A stretch of DNA of 64,000 nucleotides from Novosphingobium sp. FKTRR1 (GCF_020404405.1 NZ_JAIZDA010000001.1:248001-312000), one strand, 5' to 3'. Counted from the stretch's first letter, positions 25,230 to 34,146 are shown. Notes: a model not told the origin generated them from the sequence alone. Numbers and translations are program-made.

Positions 25230-25703
25230 TTATTCGTGAATACGTGTCAGCATCTCGATCAGGGTTTCGATTTCCTGATCGGTAAACCGCGACTTCAGCC
25301 AGCGCTCGTGCTCGCCGATGGCGTCCTTGGCCCGCGCCAGCGCGGCACGACCGCCGTCGGTCAGGTTGAGCGTCTGCTTGCGCCGGTCGGTCAGCGACGC
25401 GCCCCGCACAAGATAGCCGCGCTCCTGCAAGCGGTTGACGATCGCCATCGTCGTCGCTCGATCCATCCGCATGCGCTGCGCCAGATCGGTCTGCGCGATG
25501 TCGGGGTGATCGTCGATCAACCACAGCACGGACACCTGCTTTTGCGTCAGCTCGATGTCGGTGAACGTCTCGGTGAAGTGGCGATAGACCGCACCATGCG
25601 CCAGCCGGATGTGAAACCCGACGATCGAACGGATTTCGCCGATATCCTCATCCCCGGCCACGTGTGGGGTTGTCGGTACCAGCGTTTCTTTGGGTCTTGC
25701 CAT
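25230..25703 (-). CDS. MarR-family transcriptional regulator (2)
   Basis: 157 residues: ELTQKQVSVLWLIDDHPDIAQTDLAQRMRMDRATTMAIVNRLQERGYLVRGASLTDRRKQTLNLTDGG contains the helix-turn-helix and the wing with DRR. The N-terminal helices and C-terminal ERWLKSRFTDQEIETLIEMLTRI make the dimer interface. Operator copy F lies 21 bp before its start and 22 bp before the divergent lignostilbene dioxygenase 2, the arrangement expected of an autorepressing MarR protein. It heads the operon with the transporter and the GST. The start at 25703 is preferred over 25712. Confidence 0.87.
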   Translation of the reverse strand: MARPKETLVPTTPHVAGDEDIGEIRSIVGFHIRLAHGAVYRHFTETFTDIELTQKQVSVLWLIDDHPDIAQTDLAQRMRMDRATTMAIVNRLQERGYLVRGASLTDRRKQTLNLTDGGRAALARAKDAIGEHERWLKSRFTDQEIETLIEMLTRIHE

Positions 25704-25723
25704 CTTTCGCATCCTAAAGGATT

Positions 25724-25739
25724 GTCAGCGTAACATACA
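25724..25739. promoter_or_regulatory. Island operator candidate, copy F (MarR 2 / lignostilbene dioxygenase 2)
   Basis: On the minus strand TGTATG-TTACG-CTGAC. It is only about 21 bp from the start codons of both divergent genes, so a bound protein should block both. Confidence 0.6.
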
Positions 25740-25760
25740 AATAGAATCGAGAGGGTGACC

Positions 25761-27230
25761 GTGAGCCACTTCCCCCAGACCCCGAGTTTCACCGGGTTCA
25801 ACACGCCGTCGCGCATCGAGGCCGACATTGCCGACCTGTCGCACGAAGGCACCATTCCGCCCGAACTGAACGGCGCGTTCTATCGCGTCCAGCCCGATCC
25901 GCAATTCCCGCCGCGTCTGGGCGATGACATCGCCTTCAACGGCGATGGCATGATCACCCGCTTCCATATCCACGACGGACAGGTCGATTTCCGCCAGCGC
26001 TGGGCAAAAACCGACAAATGGAAGCTGGAACACGCCGCTGGCAAGGGCCTTTTCGGGACATACCGCAACCCCTTGACCGATGACGACAGCGTCAAGGGCG
26101 CCATCCGCTCCACCGCCAACACCAACGCCTTCATCTTTGGCGGCAAGTTGTGGGCCTTGAAAGAGGACAGCCCCGCGCTGGTCATGGACCCGGCGACGAT
26201 GGAGACTGCGGGCTTCGAGAAGTTCGGCGGCAAGATGACCGGCCAGACCTTTACCGCCCATCCCAAGATCGACCCGCGCACCGGCAACATGGTGGCCATC
26301 GGGTATGCCGCCAGCGGACTGTGCACCGACGATGTGACCTATATGGAGGTCAGCCCCGACGGCGAACTGGTCCGCGAAGTTTGGTTCAAGGTGCCGTACT
26401 ACTGCATGATGCACGACTTCGGCATCACCGAGGATTACCTCGTGCTGCACATCGTGCCCTCGATCGGATCGTGGGAACGGCTGGAGCAGGGCTTGCCGCA
26501 CTTCGGATTCGACACGACCATGCCGGTTCATCTGGGCGTGATCCCGCGCCGCGATGGGGTGACGCAGCAGGATATCCGCTGGTTCACCCGCGACAACTGC
26601 TTTGCCAGCCACGTGCTCAACGCCTGGCAGGAAGGCACCAAGGTGCACTTCATCACGTGCGAGGCGAAGAACAACATGTTCCCGTTCTTCCCCGACGTGC
26701 ACGGCGCGCCGTTCAACGGGCGCGAGGCGATGAGCCATCCGACCGACTGGGTGGTCGACATGGCGAGCAACGGCGATGCCTTCGATGCGGTGGTGCGCCT
26801 GTCGGACACGGCGGCAGAGTTCCCGCGCATCGATGATCGCTTTGTCGGGCAAAAGACGCGCCACGGCTGGTTCCTGGAAATGGACATGGCCCGGCCGGTC
26901 GAACTGCGCGGCGGCAGCGCCGGCGGCTTGCTGATGAACTGCCTGTTCCACAAGGACTTCGCCACGGGCGCCGAACAACACTGGTGGTGCGGCCCGGTCA
27001 GCAGCCTGCAGGAGCCGTGCTTCATCCCCCGCAATGCCGATGCAACCGAAGGCGACGGCTGGATCGTGCAAGTCTGCAACCGGCTTGAGGAACAGCGCAG
27101 CGATCTGCTGATCTTCGACGCGCAAGCCATCGCCCAAGGCCCGCTGGCGACGGTACACATCCCCATCCGGCTGCGTTTTGGCCTGCACGGCAACTGGGCC
27201 GATGCCGCAGCCATCGGCCTTGCGGCCTGA
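25761..27230 (+). CDS. Lignostilbene dioxygenase-like protein (copy 2)
   Basis: 489 residues from a GTG start with GAGAGG 6 bp away. Iron His ligands: H167 (TAHPKID), H218 (MMHDF), H284 (ASHVLN), H476 (GLHGNW). The residues that hold the phenolic substrate in characterised lignostilbene dioxygenases are present at the same numbers: F59, Y101 (TYRNPLTD), K134 and E135 (LKED), which also supports this start. It would cleave 4-hydroxystilbenes to two benzaldehydes in the cytoplasm. About 19 bp after its stop comes a DUF3237 gene. It differs from copy 1 at the Phe59 position. Confidence 0.88.
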   Translation: MSHFPQTPSFTGFNTPSRIEADIADLSHEGTIPPELNGAFYRVQPDPQFPPRLGDDIAFNGDGMITRFHIHDGQVDFRQRWAKTDKWKLEHAAGKGLFGTYRNPLTDDDSVKGAIRSTANTNAFIFGGKLWALKEDSPALVMDPATMETAGFEKFGGKMTGQTFTAHPKIDPRTGNMVAIGYAASGLCTDDVTYMEVSPDGELVREVWFKVPYYCMMHDFGITEDYLVLHIVPSIGSWERLEQGLPHFGFDTTMPVHLGVIPRRDGVTQQDIRWFTRDNCFASHVLNAWQEGTKVHFITCEAKNNMFPFFPDVHGAPFNGREAMSHPTDWVVDMASNGDAFDAVVRLSDTAAEFPRIDDRFVGQKTRHGWFLEMDMARPVELRGGSAGGLLMNCLFHKDFATGAEQHWWCGPVSSLQEPCFIPRNADATEGDGWIVQVCNRLEEQRSDLLIFDAQAIAQGPLATVHIPIRLRFGLHGNWADAAAIGLAA

Positions 27231-27248
27231 ACGGAGGCAGATGGCGCG

Positions 27249-27710
27249 ATGATCCGGCCCGAGCTTGAATTCGTCTATGAGGCGCACGGCGATCTTGAAC
27301 CGCCGCGCCAGATCGGCACGACCTATGACGGCACCCGCCGGATCATCCCGATCGTCGGCGGGGGGCGGGTCGAAGGGCCGCTCATCAAGGGCAAACTCGT
27401 CGGCAATGCGGCCGACTGGCAACTGACCCGCAGCGATGGCGTGACCGTGGCCGACGCGATCTATGCCATCGAAACCTTTGACGGCGTGCTGATCCAGATC
27501 CGCAACCGCGGCCTGCGCCACGGCCCGCCAGAGGTGATGGCGCGGCTGGCGGCGGGCGAACCGGTCGATCCGGCGGAATACTATTTCCGCACCGTCCCCG
27601 AATTCATCGCCCCAGAAGGGCCTTACGACTGGCTCAACAAGTCGATCTTCATCTGCGCCGGCGCGCGCTATCCGCTGGGCATCCGGCTGTGGGTGTGGCG
27701 CGTGCTTTAA
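27249..27710 (+). CDS. DUF3237 family protein (copy 2)
   Basis: 153 residues: LEFVYEAHGDLEPPRQIGTTYDGTRRIIPIVGGGRVEGPLIKGKLV, DAIYAIETFDGVLIQIRNRGLRHGP, EYYFRTVPEFIAPEGPYDWLNKSIFICAGAR. This is the conserved DUF3237 core, a predicted small beta-barrel with conserved Tyr, Arg and Trp residues. Enzymatic activity is not established from the sequence. The ATG at 27249 follows GGAGG and the gene is co-transcribed with lignostilbene dioxygenase 2. The association of both DUF3237 copies with stilbene-forming or stilbene-cleaving genes suggests a step just before the dioxygenase or on its aldehyde products. Confidence 0.78.
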   Translation: MIRPELEFVYEAHGDLEPPRQIGTTYDGTRRIIPIVGGGRVEGPLIKGKLVGNAADWQLTRSDGVTVADAIYAIETFDGVLIQIRNRGLRHGPPEVMARLAAGEPVDPAEYYFRTVPEFIAPEGPYDWLNKSIFICAGARYPLGIRLWVWRVL

Positions 27711-27739
27711 ATCCCTGCCACTCCCACAGCCCCGACCGC

Positions 27740-29350
27740 CTACCCTGCTGCCCGCGCGGCGAGCGTCATTTCATCGCGTGACGCGCGCCGCACGATCACC
27801 AGCATCAGCACCACGATCGGCGCCGCGACCACGTTGATCGACAGCATGCCGGTGCGCAAGTCACCAGTCAGATCGGATATAAAGCCAACTGCATATGGCC
27901 CTATGCCCATGCCCAGGATCGTCATCGCCAGAAGGTACAGACTGGCGGTAATACCCCGCAAACGGGGCAGCACCTGATCGTACAGGATCGCGTAAAGTGG
28001 CGGCATCCACCCCGTAAGCACCATGCTATACAGGGCAAAACGCATGTAAAACGACATCGGATCGGGTGCGAAATAGACCCAGAACGACAGGATCGGCGAC
28101 AAACCCATGGCAAACAGCGCCACCCAGGCGCGTCCTGCACCGGGAAAACGGCGTTGTAACCGGTCCGAAAGCGGGCCCCAGATCAGTGGGCCGACGATGC
28201 CCATCCCCGCCGACAACAGGCCGAAACCCAGCGCGGTCTGCTGCATCGTCAAGCCATAGGTGCGGATCAGGAAGCTGGGGTTGAACGCCATCATCCCGTA
28301 ATTCAGCGCCGATTGCAGCGTTCCTACCGCCATGCACAGCGGCACCGTCGGGGCTCCGGCGATCACGCGCCAGGCTTGCTTGTCGGAAATCTTGAGCCCT
28401 TGCAACAGGTTGACCAGCACATAGACGCCAAAGCCGATCACCAGCCATTGCAGCGCATGGGCATCGATCGTCACTCCGCCCAGCACCAGCGGCGGCCGGG
28501 GCGAAAGCAGCTTGCCGAAATGCGCCAGCCCCACCGCAGCCACAACGATCAGCCCGAGAGCGCCAAGGTTGAACGCAAAGCTCGCCGCGCTCGCCCCCTG
28601 CCGCCGCAAGGACAGCCAGTTCAGGCCCGGCAGGACCGAGCCCAGCACCGCTCCGCTGGCGCGGAAAGGGTGCGGATCGGGCGGCGTTTCCACCCCATCC
28701 ATCAGCCCGCGCCGGGGTTCGGGCAGGCGCCACAGGAACGCCGACAGCACCAGCCCCGGCAGCGCCGCCACGGCAAAGGCGAACTGCCAGCCCTTGAGCC
28801 CGAACGGCGCGGCTCCGCCAGCATAGCGCGCGTCCCAGGCATGCGCGGCAACGCCCCCCAGCACCAGCGATCCGCCCAGCCCGAGCGCGATCGCCGATGC
28901 CAGCACCGCCATCACGAACCCCCGGCGCTGGCGTGGCCAGAAGTCATAGACCAGCGAGGTGCCCGCAGGCTGGGTCGCCGCCTCACCAATGCCGACGCCC
29001 AGCCGCGACAGCGCCAGCAGGGCAAAGGTCGAGGCCAGCGCGCCCAGTCCGGTCGCCAATGACCACACGAAGATGCTGATCGCCAGCAATCGCGTGCGCA
29101 GCCAACCATCGGCCAGCCGCCCCACCGGCAAGGAAAACAGCGCATAAAACAACGCAAAGACGGTGCCATACAGCAGCCCCATCTCGGCATCGCCGATGGC
29201 CAGATCCTTCTTGATGGCCGGCGCCAAGATCGCCAGAATCTGCCGGTCGAGCAGGCTCATCGCGTTGGCGAGCGCCACCAGCAGCAGCGCATAGCGCCCG
29301 CCTTTGGCAATCTTGTCGGGAAAGACCGATGCGGCGGGCGCGCCGCTCAT
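27740..29350 (-). CDS. MFS transporter, spinster-like sphingomonad type
   Basis: 536 residues, 12 predicted membrane segments. Segment 1 LVALANAMSLLDRQILAILAP, loop 2-3 PVGRLADGWLRTR, segment 5 RLGVGIGEAATQPAGTSLVYDFWP, with an enlarged region between segments 6 and 7. Such transporters are frequent beside aromatic catabolic genes of sphingomonads. Direction and substrate cannot be read; uptake of a carboxylated biaryl or monoaryl is likely. Its ATG overlaps the QorB-like stop (ATGA), so it is the last gene of the five-gene ligW operon. Confidence 0.8.
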   Translation of the reverse strand: MSGAPAASVFPDKIAKGGRYALLLVALANAMSLLDRQILAILAPAIKKDLAIGDAEMGLLYGTVFALFYALFSLPVGRLADGWLRTRLLAISIFVWSLATGLGALASTFALLALSRLGVGIGEAATQPAGTSLVYDFWPRQRRGFVMAVLASAIALGLGGSLVLGGVAAHAWDARYAGGAAPFGLKGWQFAFAVAALPGLVLSAFLWRLPEPRRGLMDGVETPPDPHPFRASGAVLGSVLPGLNWLSLRRQGASAASFAFNLGALGLIVVAAVGLAHFGKLLSPRPPLVLGGVTIDAHALQWLVIGFGVYVLVNLLQGLKISDKQAWRVIAGAPTVPLCMAVGTLQSALNYGMMAFNPSFLIRTYGLTMQQTALGFGLLSAGMGIVGPLIWGPLSDRLQRRFPGAGRAWVALFAMGLSPILSFWVYFAPDPMSFYMRFALYSMVLTGWMPPLYAILYDQVLPRLRGITASLYLLAMTILGMGIGPYAVGFISDLTGDLRTGMLSINVVAAPIVVLMLVIVRRASRDEMTLAARAAG

Positions 29351-30213
29351 GCCGCTGCCACCCCAAGCGCCGTGGCGATGGTCTGCGCGATCGGCGTTGT
29401 CGGACGGCCGATCAGCGCCCCCAGCGTGCCACTGTCATCGAACAGCGCGCTGCTGCTCGCCTGAAAGCTGGAGTTGGCGATCATCGCGGCGATGAAATCG
29501 GGCAGGCCGACGCTTTCCAGCGCCTTGGCATAGTCGGCCTCGGCCATGTCCTGATAGACCACCGGCTTGCCTGCTATGCGGCTGAGTTCAGAGGCAAAAT
29601 CGGCCATGGTGAAGGCGGCGTCGCCCGCCAGTTCGTAGACTTTGCCCGCCGTTTCATCCCCGCCAGCCAGCACAACTGCCGCCGCTTCGGCCAGATCGGC
29701 GCGCGCGGCGGAGGCAATCCGCCCCGCCCCCGAAGCGCCGATCAGCACACCGCCGGCCACCACCGGAGCAAGCGCGCCGGTGTAGTTCTCGTTGTACCAG
29801 CCGTTGCGCAACAGCGCGAACGGCAGGCCGCTCGCGGCCAACAGCGCCTCGGTCGCGCGGTGTTCTCCCGCCAGCCCGATGGTCGAGACATCGGCGTGGA
29901 GGATCGAGGTATAGGCGATGAAGCCGACCCCCGCGGCCTTGGCTGCATCGATCACCGCCCCATGCTGGCGCGCGCGCTGGCCGATGGCATTGCCCGAAAT
30001 CAGCAGCAGCCGGGACACCCCTGCCAGCGCCGTTACCAGCGTTTCGGGCTGGTCATAGTCGGCCGCGCGCACGCTCACCCCTTGCGCTGCCACATCCGCC
30101 AGTTTGGCCGGATCGCGCACCAGTGCCACGACTTGCGCCGCACCGACCTTGTCGATCAACGAAGCCAGCGCCAATCGGCCAAGCTGGCCCGAAGCTCCTG
30201 CAATTGCGTACAT
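29347..30213 (-). CDS. QorB-like NAD(P)H:quinone oxidoreductase / NmrA-type reductase
   Basis: 288 residues: AIAGASGQLGRLALASLI cofactor loop, RAADYDQPETLVTALAGVSRLLLISGN, and YTSILHADVSTIGLAGEHRATEALLAASGLPFALLRNGWYNENY, close to the QorB (quinone oxidoreductase 2) pattern. QorB reduces quinones with NADPH. It may protect against quinones formed from catechols, or reduce a side-chain in the ligW pathway. The upstream frame extension is rejected because homology starts at the ATG at 30213. Lies 17 bp after ligW. Confidence 0.78.
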   Translation of the reverse strand: MYAIAGASGQLGRLALASLIDKVGAAQVVALVRDPAKLADVAAQGVSVRAADYDQPETLVTALAGVSRLLLISGNAIGQRARQHGAVIDAAKAAGVGFIAYTSILHADVSTIGLAGEHRATEALLAASGLPFALLRNGWYNENYTGALAPVVAGGVLIGASGAGRIASAARADLAEAAAVVLAGGDETAGKVYELAGDAAFTMADFASELSRIAGKPVVYQDMAEADYAKALESVGLPDFIAAMIANSSFQASSSALFDDSGTLGALIGRPTTPIAQTIATALGVAAA

Positions 30214-30230
30214 GATGACCGCCTTTCGTG

Positions 30231-31286
30231 TCAGAGTTTGAACCAGCGCTCGGCGTTGGTCTGGAAGAACTTGCGCAAGGTTTCGGGCGGCAGATCCATG
30301 CTGTCCATCGCCCGCACTTCGGCCGCTTCGTACTGATAGGGATAGTCCATCGCGTACATCACGCGGTCCTCGCCCATCACTTGCTGACAGAACCGTACCG
30401 CCGGTTCCCACGCCATGCCGCTGTTGGTGACCAGCACGTTCGAGCGGAAGTATTCGGCGATGGTCTTGTTCAGCGGCTTCATCCGCTCATACCGTTTCGA
30501 ACGGACCCCGGCCTGATGCATGTAATCAAGCCGATAGAGCCAATAGGGCAGCGCTTCGCCCATGTGGCCGACCATGATCTGCAAGCTTGGGAAGCGGTCG
30601 AAGATGCCGATGGTGATCAGGCGCAGCAGGTGCATGCCGGTTTCCACGCCGAAGCCGAACACCGCTCCATCAAGGCCTGCTTCCAGCATCGGCCCGATCA
30701 TCGCATCGGGCGGTGTCGCCGGATGGATGTAGAGCGGCTGATCGACCTCGACCAGCGCGCGGAAGATCGGATCGAACGCCGGATCGTCAAGGTAACGGCC
30801 CTGGGTGTGGCTGTTGATCTGCACGCCCTTGAAGCCCAGTTCGTTGGCGCCGCGCCGGATTTCGGCGGCCGACCATTCGGGGTCTTGCGGGGCGACAGCG
30901 GTCAGGCCGATGAAGCGGTCGGGATACTTCGCACAAGCCTGCGCCAGATGGTCGTTGGCACGGGCAGCAATGCCCCGCGCCTCGGCCACGTCGAGCAAGG
31001 GCTGCACCCCCGGAGAAGTGAGCGCCAGAATCGCCTTGTCGATACCGGTGGCATCCATCGCGGCGATACGCATCTCGCCAAGATCGATCAGCCGTTCCAT
31101 GATCTGGACGGCGCGTTCCGACGGGCTTTGTGCATAAAAGCCCCACAGGCTGACCATGCCCTTGTCCGCCGTGCCATCGCGGATCATCCGCAGGAACGCG
31201 TCGACCTGTTCGCGCGTGGCAAAAGCCTCTTCGGTGGCGATACGCAAGTAGCCCCGGTCGCCGCCGGTTTTGAGTTCGTGCGTCAT
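30231..31286 (-). CDS. ligW: 5-carboxyvanillate decarboxylase
   Basis: 351 residues, amidohydrolase-superfamily decarboxylase that converts 5-carboxyvanillate to vanillate without oxidation. The sequence is very close to SYK-6 LigW as I know it. The metal ligands fall at the published numbers: E19 (ATEE), H188 (YIHPA), D314 (YAMDYPYQ), with H241 (VGHMGEALPYW) and R58 (SPSER) for the substrate carboxylate. This agreement also fixes the start at 31286, preceded by AAGGA. It starts 4 bp after an aldehyde dehydrogenase gene and precedes the QorB-like gene. Substrates come from 5,5'-biaryl or phenylcoumaran breakdown. Confidence 0.92.
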   Translation of the reverse strand: MTHELKTGGDRGYLRIATEEAFATREQVDAFLRMIRDGTADKGMVSLWGFYAQSPSERAVQIMERLIDLGEMRIAAMDATGIDKAILALTSPGVQPLLDVAEARGIAARANDHLAQACAKYPDRFIGLTAVAPQDPEWSAAEIRRGANELGFKGVQINSHTQGRYLDDPAFDPIFRALVEVDQPLYIHPATPPDAMIGPMLEAGLDGAVFGFGVETGMHLLRLITIGIFDRFPSLQIMVGHMGEALPYWLYRLDYMHQAGVRSKRYERMKPLNKTIAEYFRSNVLVTNSGMAWEPAVRFCQQVMGEDRVMYAMDYPYQYEAAEVRAMDSMDLPPETLRKFFQTNAERWFKL

Positions 31287-31290
31287 GGCA

Positions 31291-32721
31291 TCATCCTTCA
31301 TGAATGGCTTTGATGACAAGGCAGGCGTGCAATCCCTCGGGGCCGTCTTCCGAGCCGTGGCCCGACCACTTGACCCCGCCGAACGGCGCATCGGCGCCAC
31401 CGATCATCGTTGTGTTGATGCCGACCATCCCGGCCTCGACCTCACGCGCGACGCGCTGCTGACGGCGGGCGCCCTCGCTCCAGACATAGGCGGCAAGGCC
31501 ATAAGGCAGCCGGTTGGCCTCGGCGATCATCGCTTCCTCGTCGGCATAGGGGTTGAGGATGGCTACCGGGCCGAACGGCTCCTCGTTCATGATCGCAGCA
31601 TCGAGCGGCACCTCGGTCAGCACCGTGGGCGCATAGAAGAACCCGCGATTGCCAACGCGCTCGCCCCCGGTCAGGACGTTCGCGCCATGGGTCCGAGCGT
31701 CACCGATCAGCCGGTCCATCGCCTCGGTCCGGCGCGCGTTGGCCATCGGCCCCATGCGACTGGCGGGATCGAGGCCATCGCCCACCGTCACCGCTTTGGC
31801 CCGCTCGACAAAGCCGTCGCGAAAGCGCTCGAACACGTCCTGGTGCACGATGAAACGGGTCGGGCTGACGCAGACCTGCCCGGCATTACGGTACTTGTGC
31901 GGCACCACGGTATCGAGCGCGCGGGTGACATCGGCATCGTCGAACACCAGCACCGGCCCGTGCCCGCCCAGTTCCATCGTCGTGCGCAGTGCATTGTCGG
32001 CGGCCAGCTTGACCAGATGCTTGCCGATCACGGTCGATCCGGTGAAGCTCAGTTTGCGGATTACCGGAGAGCCCAGCAAGTGGCGGCTGACCTCGTCGGG
32101 CACGCCGAACACCGCTTGCGCGACATCGCCGGGCAATCCGGCATCGAGCAGGCATTGCAGCACCGCGAGCGCCGAGGCAGGTGTTTCCTCGGCCGATTTC
32201 AGGATCACCGAACAGCCCGCCGCGATCGGTGCGCCCAGCTTGCGACCCGGATTGCCGATAGGGAAGTTCCACGGCGCAAACGCTGCGACCGGGCCGACCG
32301 GCTCGTACGTCACGGTCGAGCGCTGTCCTTCGGGCCGGACCAGCGCGCGGCCATAGATCCGCTGGCATTCGCCGGCATAGAAGTTGAACAGGCCGACGTT
32401 CATCAGCACTTCGATCCGCGCCTCGGGCAAGGTCTTGCCCTGCTCTTGCGTCGCGATCCGGGCGATGTCCTCCTGCCGCTCAAGCATCAGCCGGGCGGCG
32501 CCCGTCAGCACGGCGGCGCGCTGCTGCGGGGTGGACTTGCGCCACACCCGAAAGCCGTTCTGCGCCGCCTCCAGCGCACGGTCGAGGTCGGCGGGATCGG
32601 CGAGCGGCAACTGGCCGATCACCTCGCCAGTGGCAGGGTTGACCACAGCGTGGGTGCGGCGGCCACCACCGCTGACGCGCTCACCGGCGATGATCATGGC
32701 AAGTTCAGGGTACGTCGTCAT
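31291..32721 (-). CDS. Aldehyde dehydrogenase of the ligW operon
   Basis: 476 residues, NAD(P)-dependent aldehyde dehydrogenase. PWNFP around 150-154, FTGST around 227-231, catalytic E250 (MELGG) and C284 (GQVCVSPTRF). The segment after E250 reads GGHGP instead of the common GGKSP. The length and the MNEEPFGPVA stretch resemble succinate-semialdehyde-type enzymes, but co-transcription with ligW points to a 5-formyl or 1-formyl aromatic aldehyde, such as 5-formylferulate or 5-carboxyvanillin, oxidised on the way to 5-carboxyvanillate. The ATG at 32721 has GGAG upstream. Confidence 0.8.
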   Translation of the reverse strand: MTTYPELAMIIAGERVSGGGRRTHAVVNPATGEVIGQLPLADPADLDRALEAAQNGFRVWRKSTPQQRAAVLTGAARLMLERQEDIARIATQEQGKTLPEARIEVLMNVGLFNFYAGECQRIYGRALVRPEGQRSTVTYEPVGPVAAFAPWNFPIGNPGRKLGAPIAAGCSVILKSAEETPASALAVLQCLLDAGLPGDVAQAVFGVPDEVSRHLLGSPVIRKLSFTGSTVIGKHLVKLAADNALRTTMELGGHGPVLVFDDADVTRALDTVVPHKYRNAGQVCVSPTRFIVHQDVFERFRDGFVERAKAVTVGDGLDPASRMGPMANARRTEAMDRLIGDARTHGANVLTGGERVGNRGFFYAPTVLTEVPLDAAIMNEEPFGPVAILNPYADEEAMIAEANRLPYGLAAYVWSEGARRQQRVAREVEAGMVGINTTMIGGADAPFGGVKWSGHGSEDGPEGLHACLVIKAIHEG

Positions 32722-32748
32722 GCAAAGGGGCTCCAACTGGGGCGAATT

Positions 32749-34146
32749 TCAAAGACCGGCAGCTTCCAGCCGTTGCACTTCATGGCGGTAGGGGCGGATC
32801 GCCAGCACCATCGAGAGCGTGGCCAGCGGCAGCAGGACACCGGCAGTCAACGCCAGCGCCTTCCACAGACCGGCCTCCGCGCCGATCACCCGCTGCACCA
32901 CCACGCCCACCACAAGGCTGCCCATCGCGCCGAAGAAGGTAAACATGAACAGATAGATCGCCGTCACCTGCCCGCGCATCGATGGCGGCGCGATGCGCTG
33001 GATCGCGGCGTTCTGCGGCACCGCTCCGGCAAGGCCGAACATGCCGCCCAGCGAAAACAGCGCGAGCGATGCCTCACCCGTCGGCATCAGCGGAGCGGCG
33101 ACCGCGCAAATCGTGGTCAGGCCGAACAGGATCGCAGCAGCGCGAACGTTGGCATCCGTGTGCCGCCGCGCCAGCCACTCGACGAACACGCCACCCAGAA
33201 ATACGCCCGCCAGCTGCGAAACCAGCAGCATCGGGCCCATCACCATGCCGATCCGCGCCTCGTCCCAGCCGAACGTGCGCACAAGGAACGGCACGCGCCA
33301 GAACGCCAGCCCGAACGTCTCGATCGCGCTCAACGCAAGGCCGAGGAACAGCGGATAATAGACCCGCCCCCGCGCGTGGATGGCGCGCGCGGCATCCCAT
33401 CCGGTCAGGCGTAGCAAGCCTTGCCACGCATTCTGCACCGGCTCTTGCGGGTGCTCGTTCACCGCAGCAAGGCGACGCGCCGGTTCGCGGATGGTCAGCA
33501 GCAGTCCCGCCGCGACCAGCCCGGCCACCGCCTGCCCCAGCATGATCAGTTGCCAGCCATGCAGATGCAGCCCCAGCACCACCGGATCGTGGATACCGGC
33601 CGCCCACACCACCAGCGGACCACCCGCCAGTACGCCCACGGTGGTCCCGCCGATGAAGCCCAGTTGCAGCACCGAGAACGCGCGGGTGATGCGGGTCGGC
33701 GGAAAGAAATCAGCCAGCAGCGAATAAGCGGCCGGAGCGTGCGCCGATCCACCCGCGCCCAGAAACATCCGGCTGGCGATGAACTGGGTGAACCCCTGCG
33801 CCAGTCCGCCCAGCCCCATCACCAGACCTGTCGCAGCCATCCCGGCAGCCAGCACGATGCGGCGCGGATAGATGTCGGCCAGACGCGCCATCGGGATGCC
33901 GAAGAACACGAAGAAGACCACGCTGGCCGGACCACCCAGAAAGCCCAGTTGCTCATCGGTCAGGCTGAAGTCGGTCTTGATCCGCTGCGCCAGCATGCCG
34001 AACACGGTCTGGTCGAAGAAGTTGAGGAACGTGGCCAGCACGATCACCGCCAGCGCGTACCACGCCGCGCCCTGTGCGGGCCAAGGCCGCTCTGCGCCTT
34101 CCGTTTCGGGCACCCCCGATGCCGCGGGCGTCGCTGCAATCGCCAT
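32749..34146 (-). CDS. MFS transporter heading the ligW operon
   Basis: 465 residues, 12 predicted membrane segments (for example ALAVIVLATFLNFFDQTVFGMLA, PMARLADIYPRR after segment 2, RMFLGAGGSAHAPAAYSLLADFFPP). Related to the transporter at 27740 but distinct. First gene of the operon transporter/aldehyde dehydrogenase/ligW/qorB-like/transporter, with 27 bp to the next gene. Start at 34146 chosen for GAGAGGAG 7 bp upstream. The longer frame has no site. Probably imports an aromatic acid used by the operon. Confidence 0.8.
   Translation of the reverse strand: MAIAATPAASGVPETEGAERPWPAQGAAWYALAVIVLATFLNFFDQTVFGMLAQRIKTDFSLTDEQLGFLGGPASVVFFVFFGIPMARLADIYPRRIVLAAGMAATGLVMGLGGLAQGFTQFIASRMFLGAGGSAHAPAAYSLLADFFPPTRITRAFSVLQLGFIGGTTVGVLAGGPLVVWAAGIHDPVVLGLHLHGWQLIMLGQAVAGLVAAGLLLTIREPARRLAAVNEHPQEPVQNAWQGLLRLTGWDAARAIHARGRVYYPLFLGLALSAIETFGLAFWRVPFLVRTFGWDEARIGMVMGPMLLVSQLAGVFLGGVFVEWLARRHTDANVRAAAILFGLTTICAVAAPLMPTGEASLALFSLGGMFGLAGAVPQNAAIQRIAPPSMRGQVTAIYLFMFTFFGAMGSLVVGVVVQRVIGAEAGLWKALALTAGVLLPLATLSMVLAIRPYRHEVQRLEAAGL

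Noticed and set aside
25725..27521. 598-codon minus-strand frame opposite lignostilbene dioxygenase 2
   Set aside because: The plus-strand protein has all four iron His and substrate residues; the antisense frame is a codon-bias shadow.
31270..33414. 714-codon plus-strand frame across the aldehyde dehydrogenase and transporter genes
   Set aside because: It spans two well-supported minus-strand genes and has low-complexity His/Arg/Gln-rich composition.
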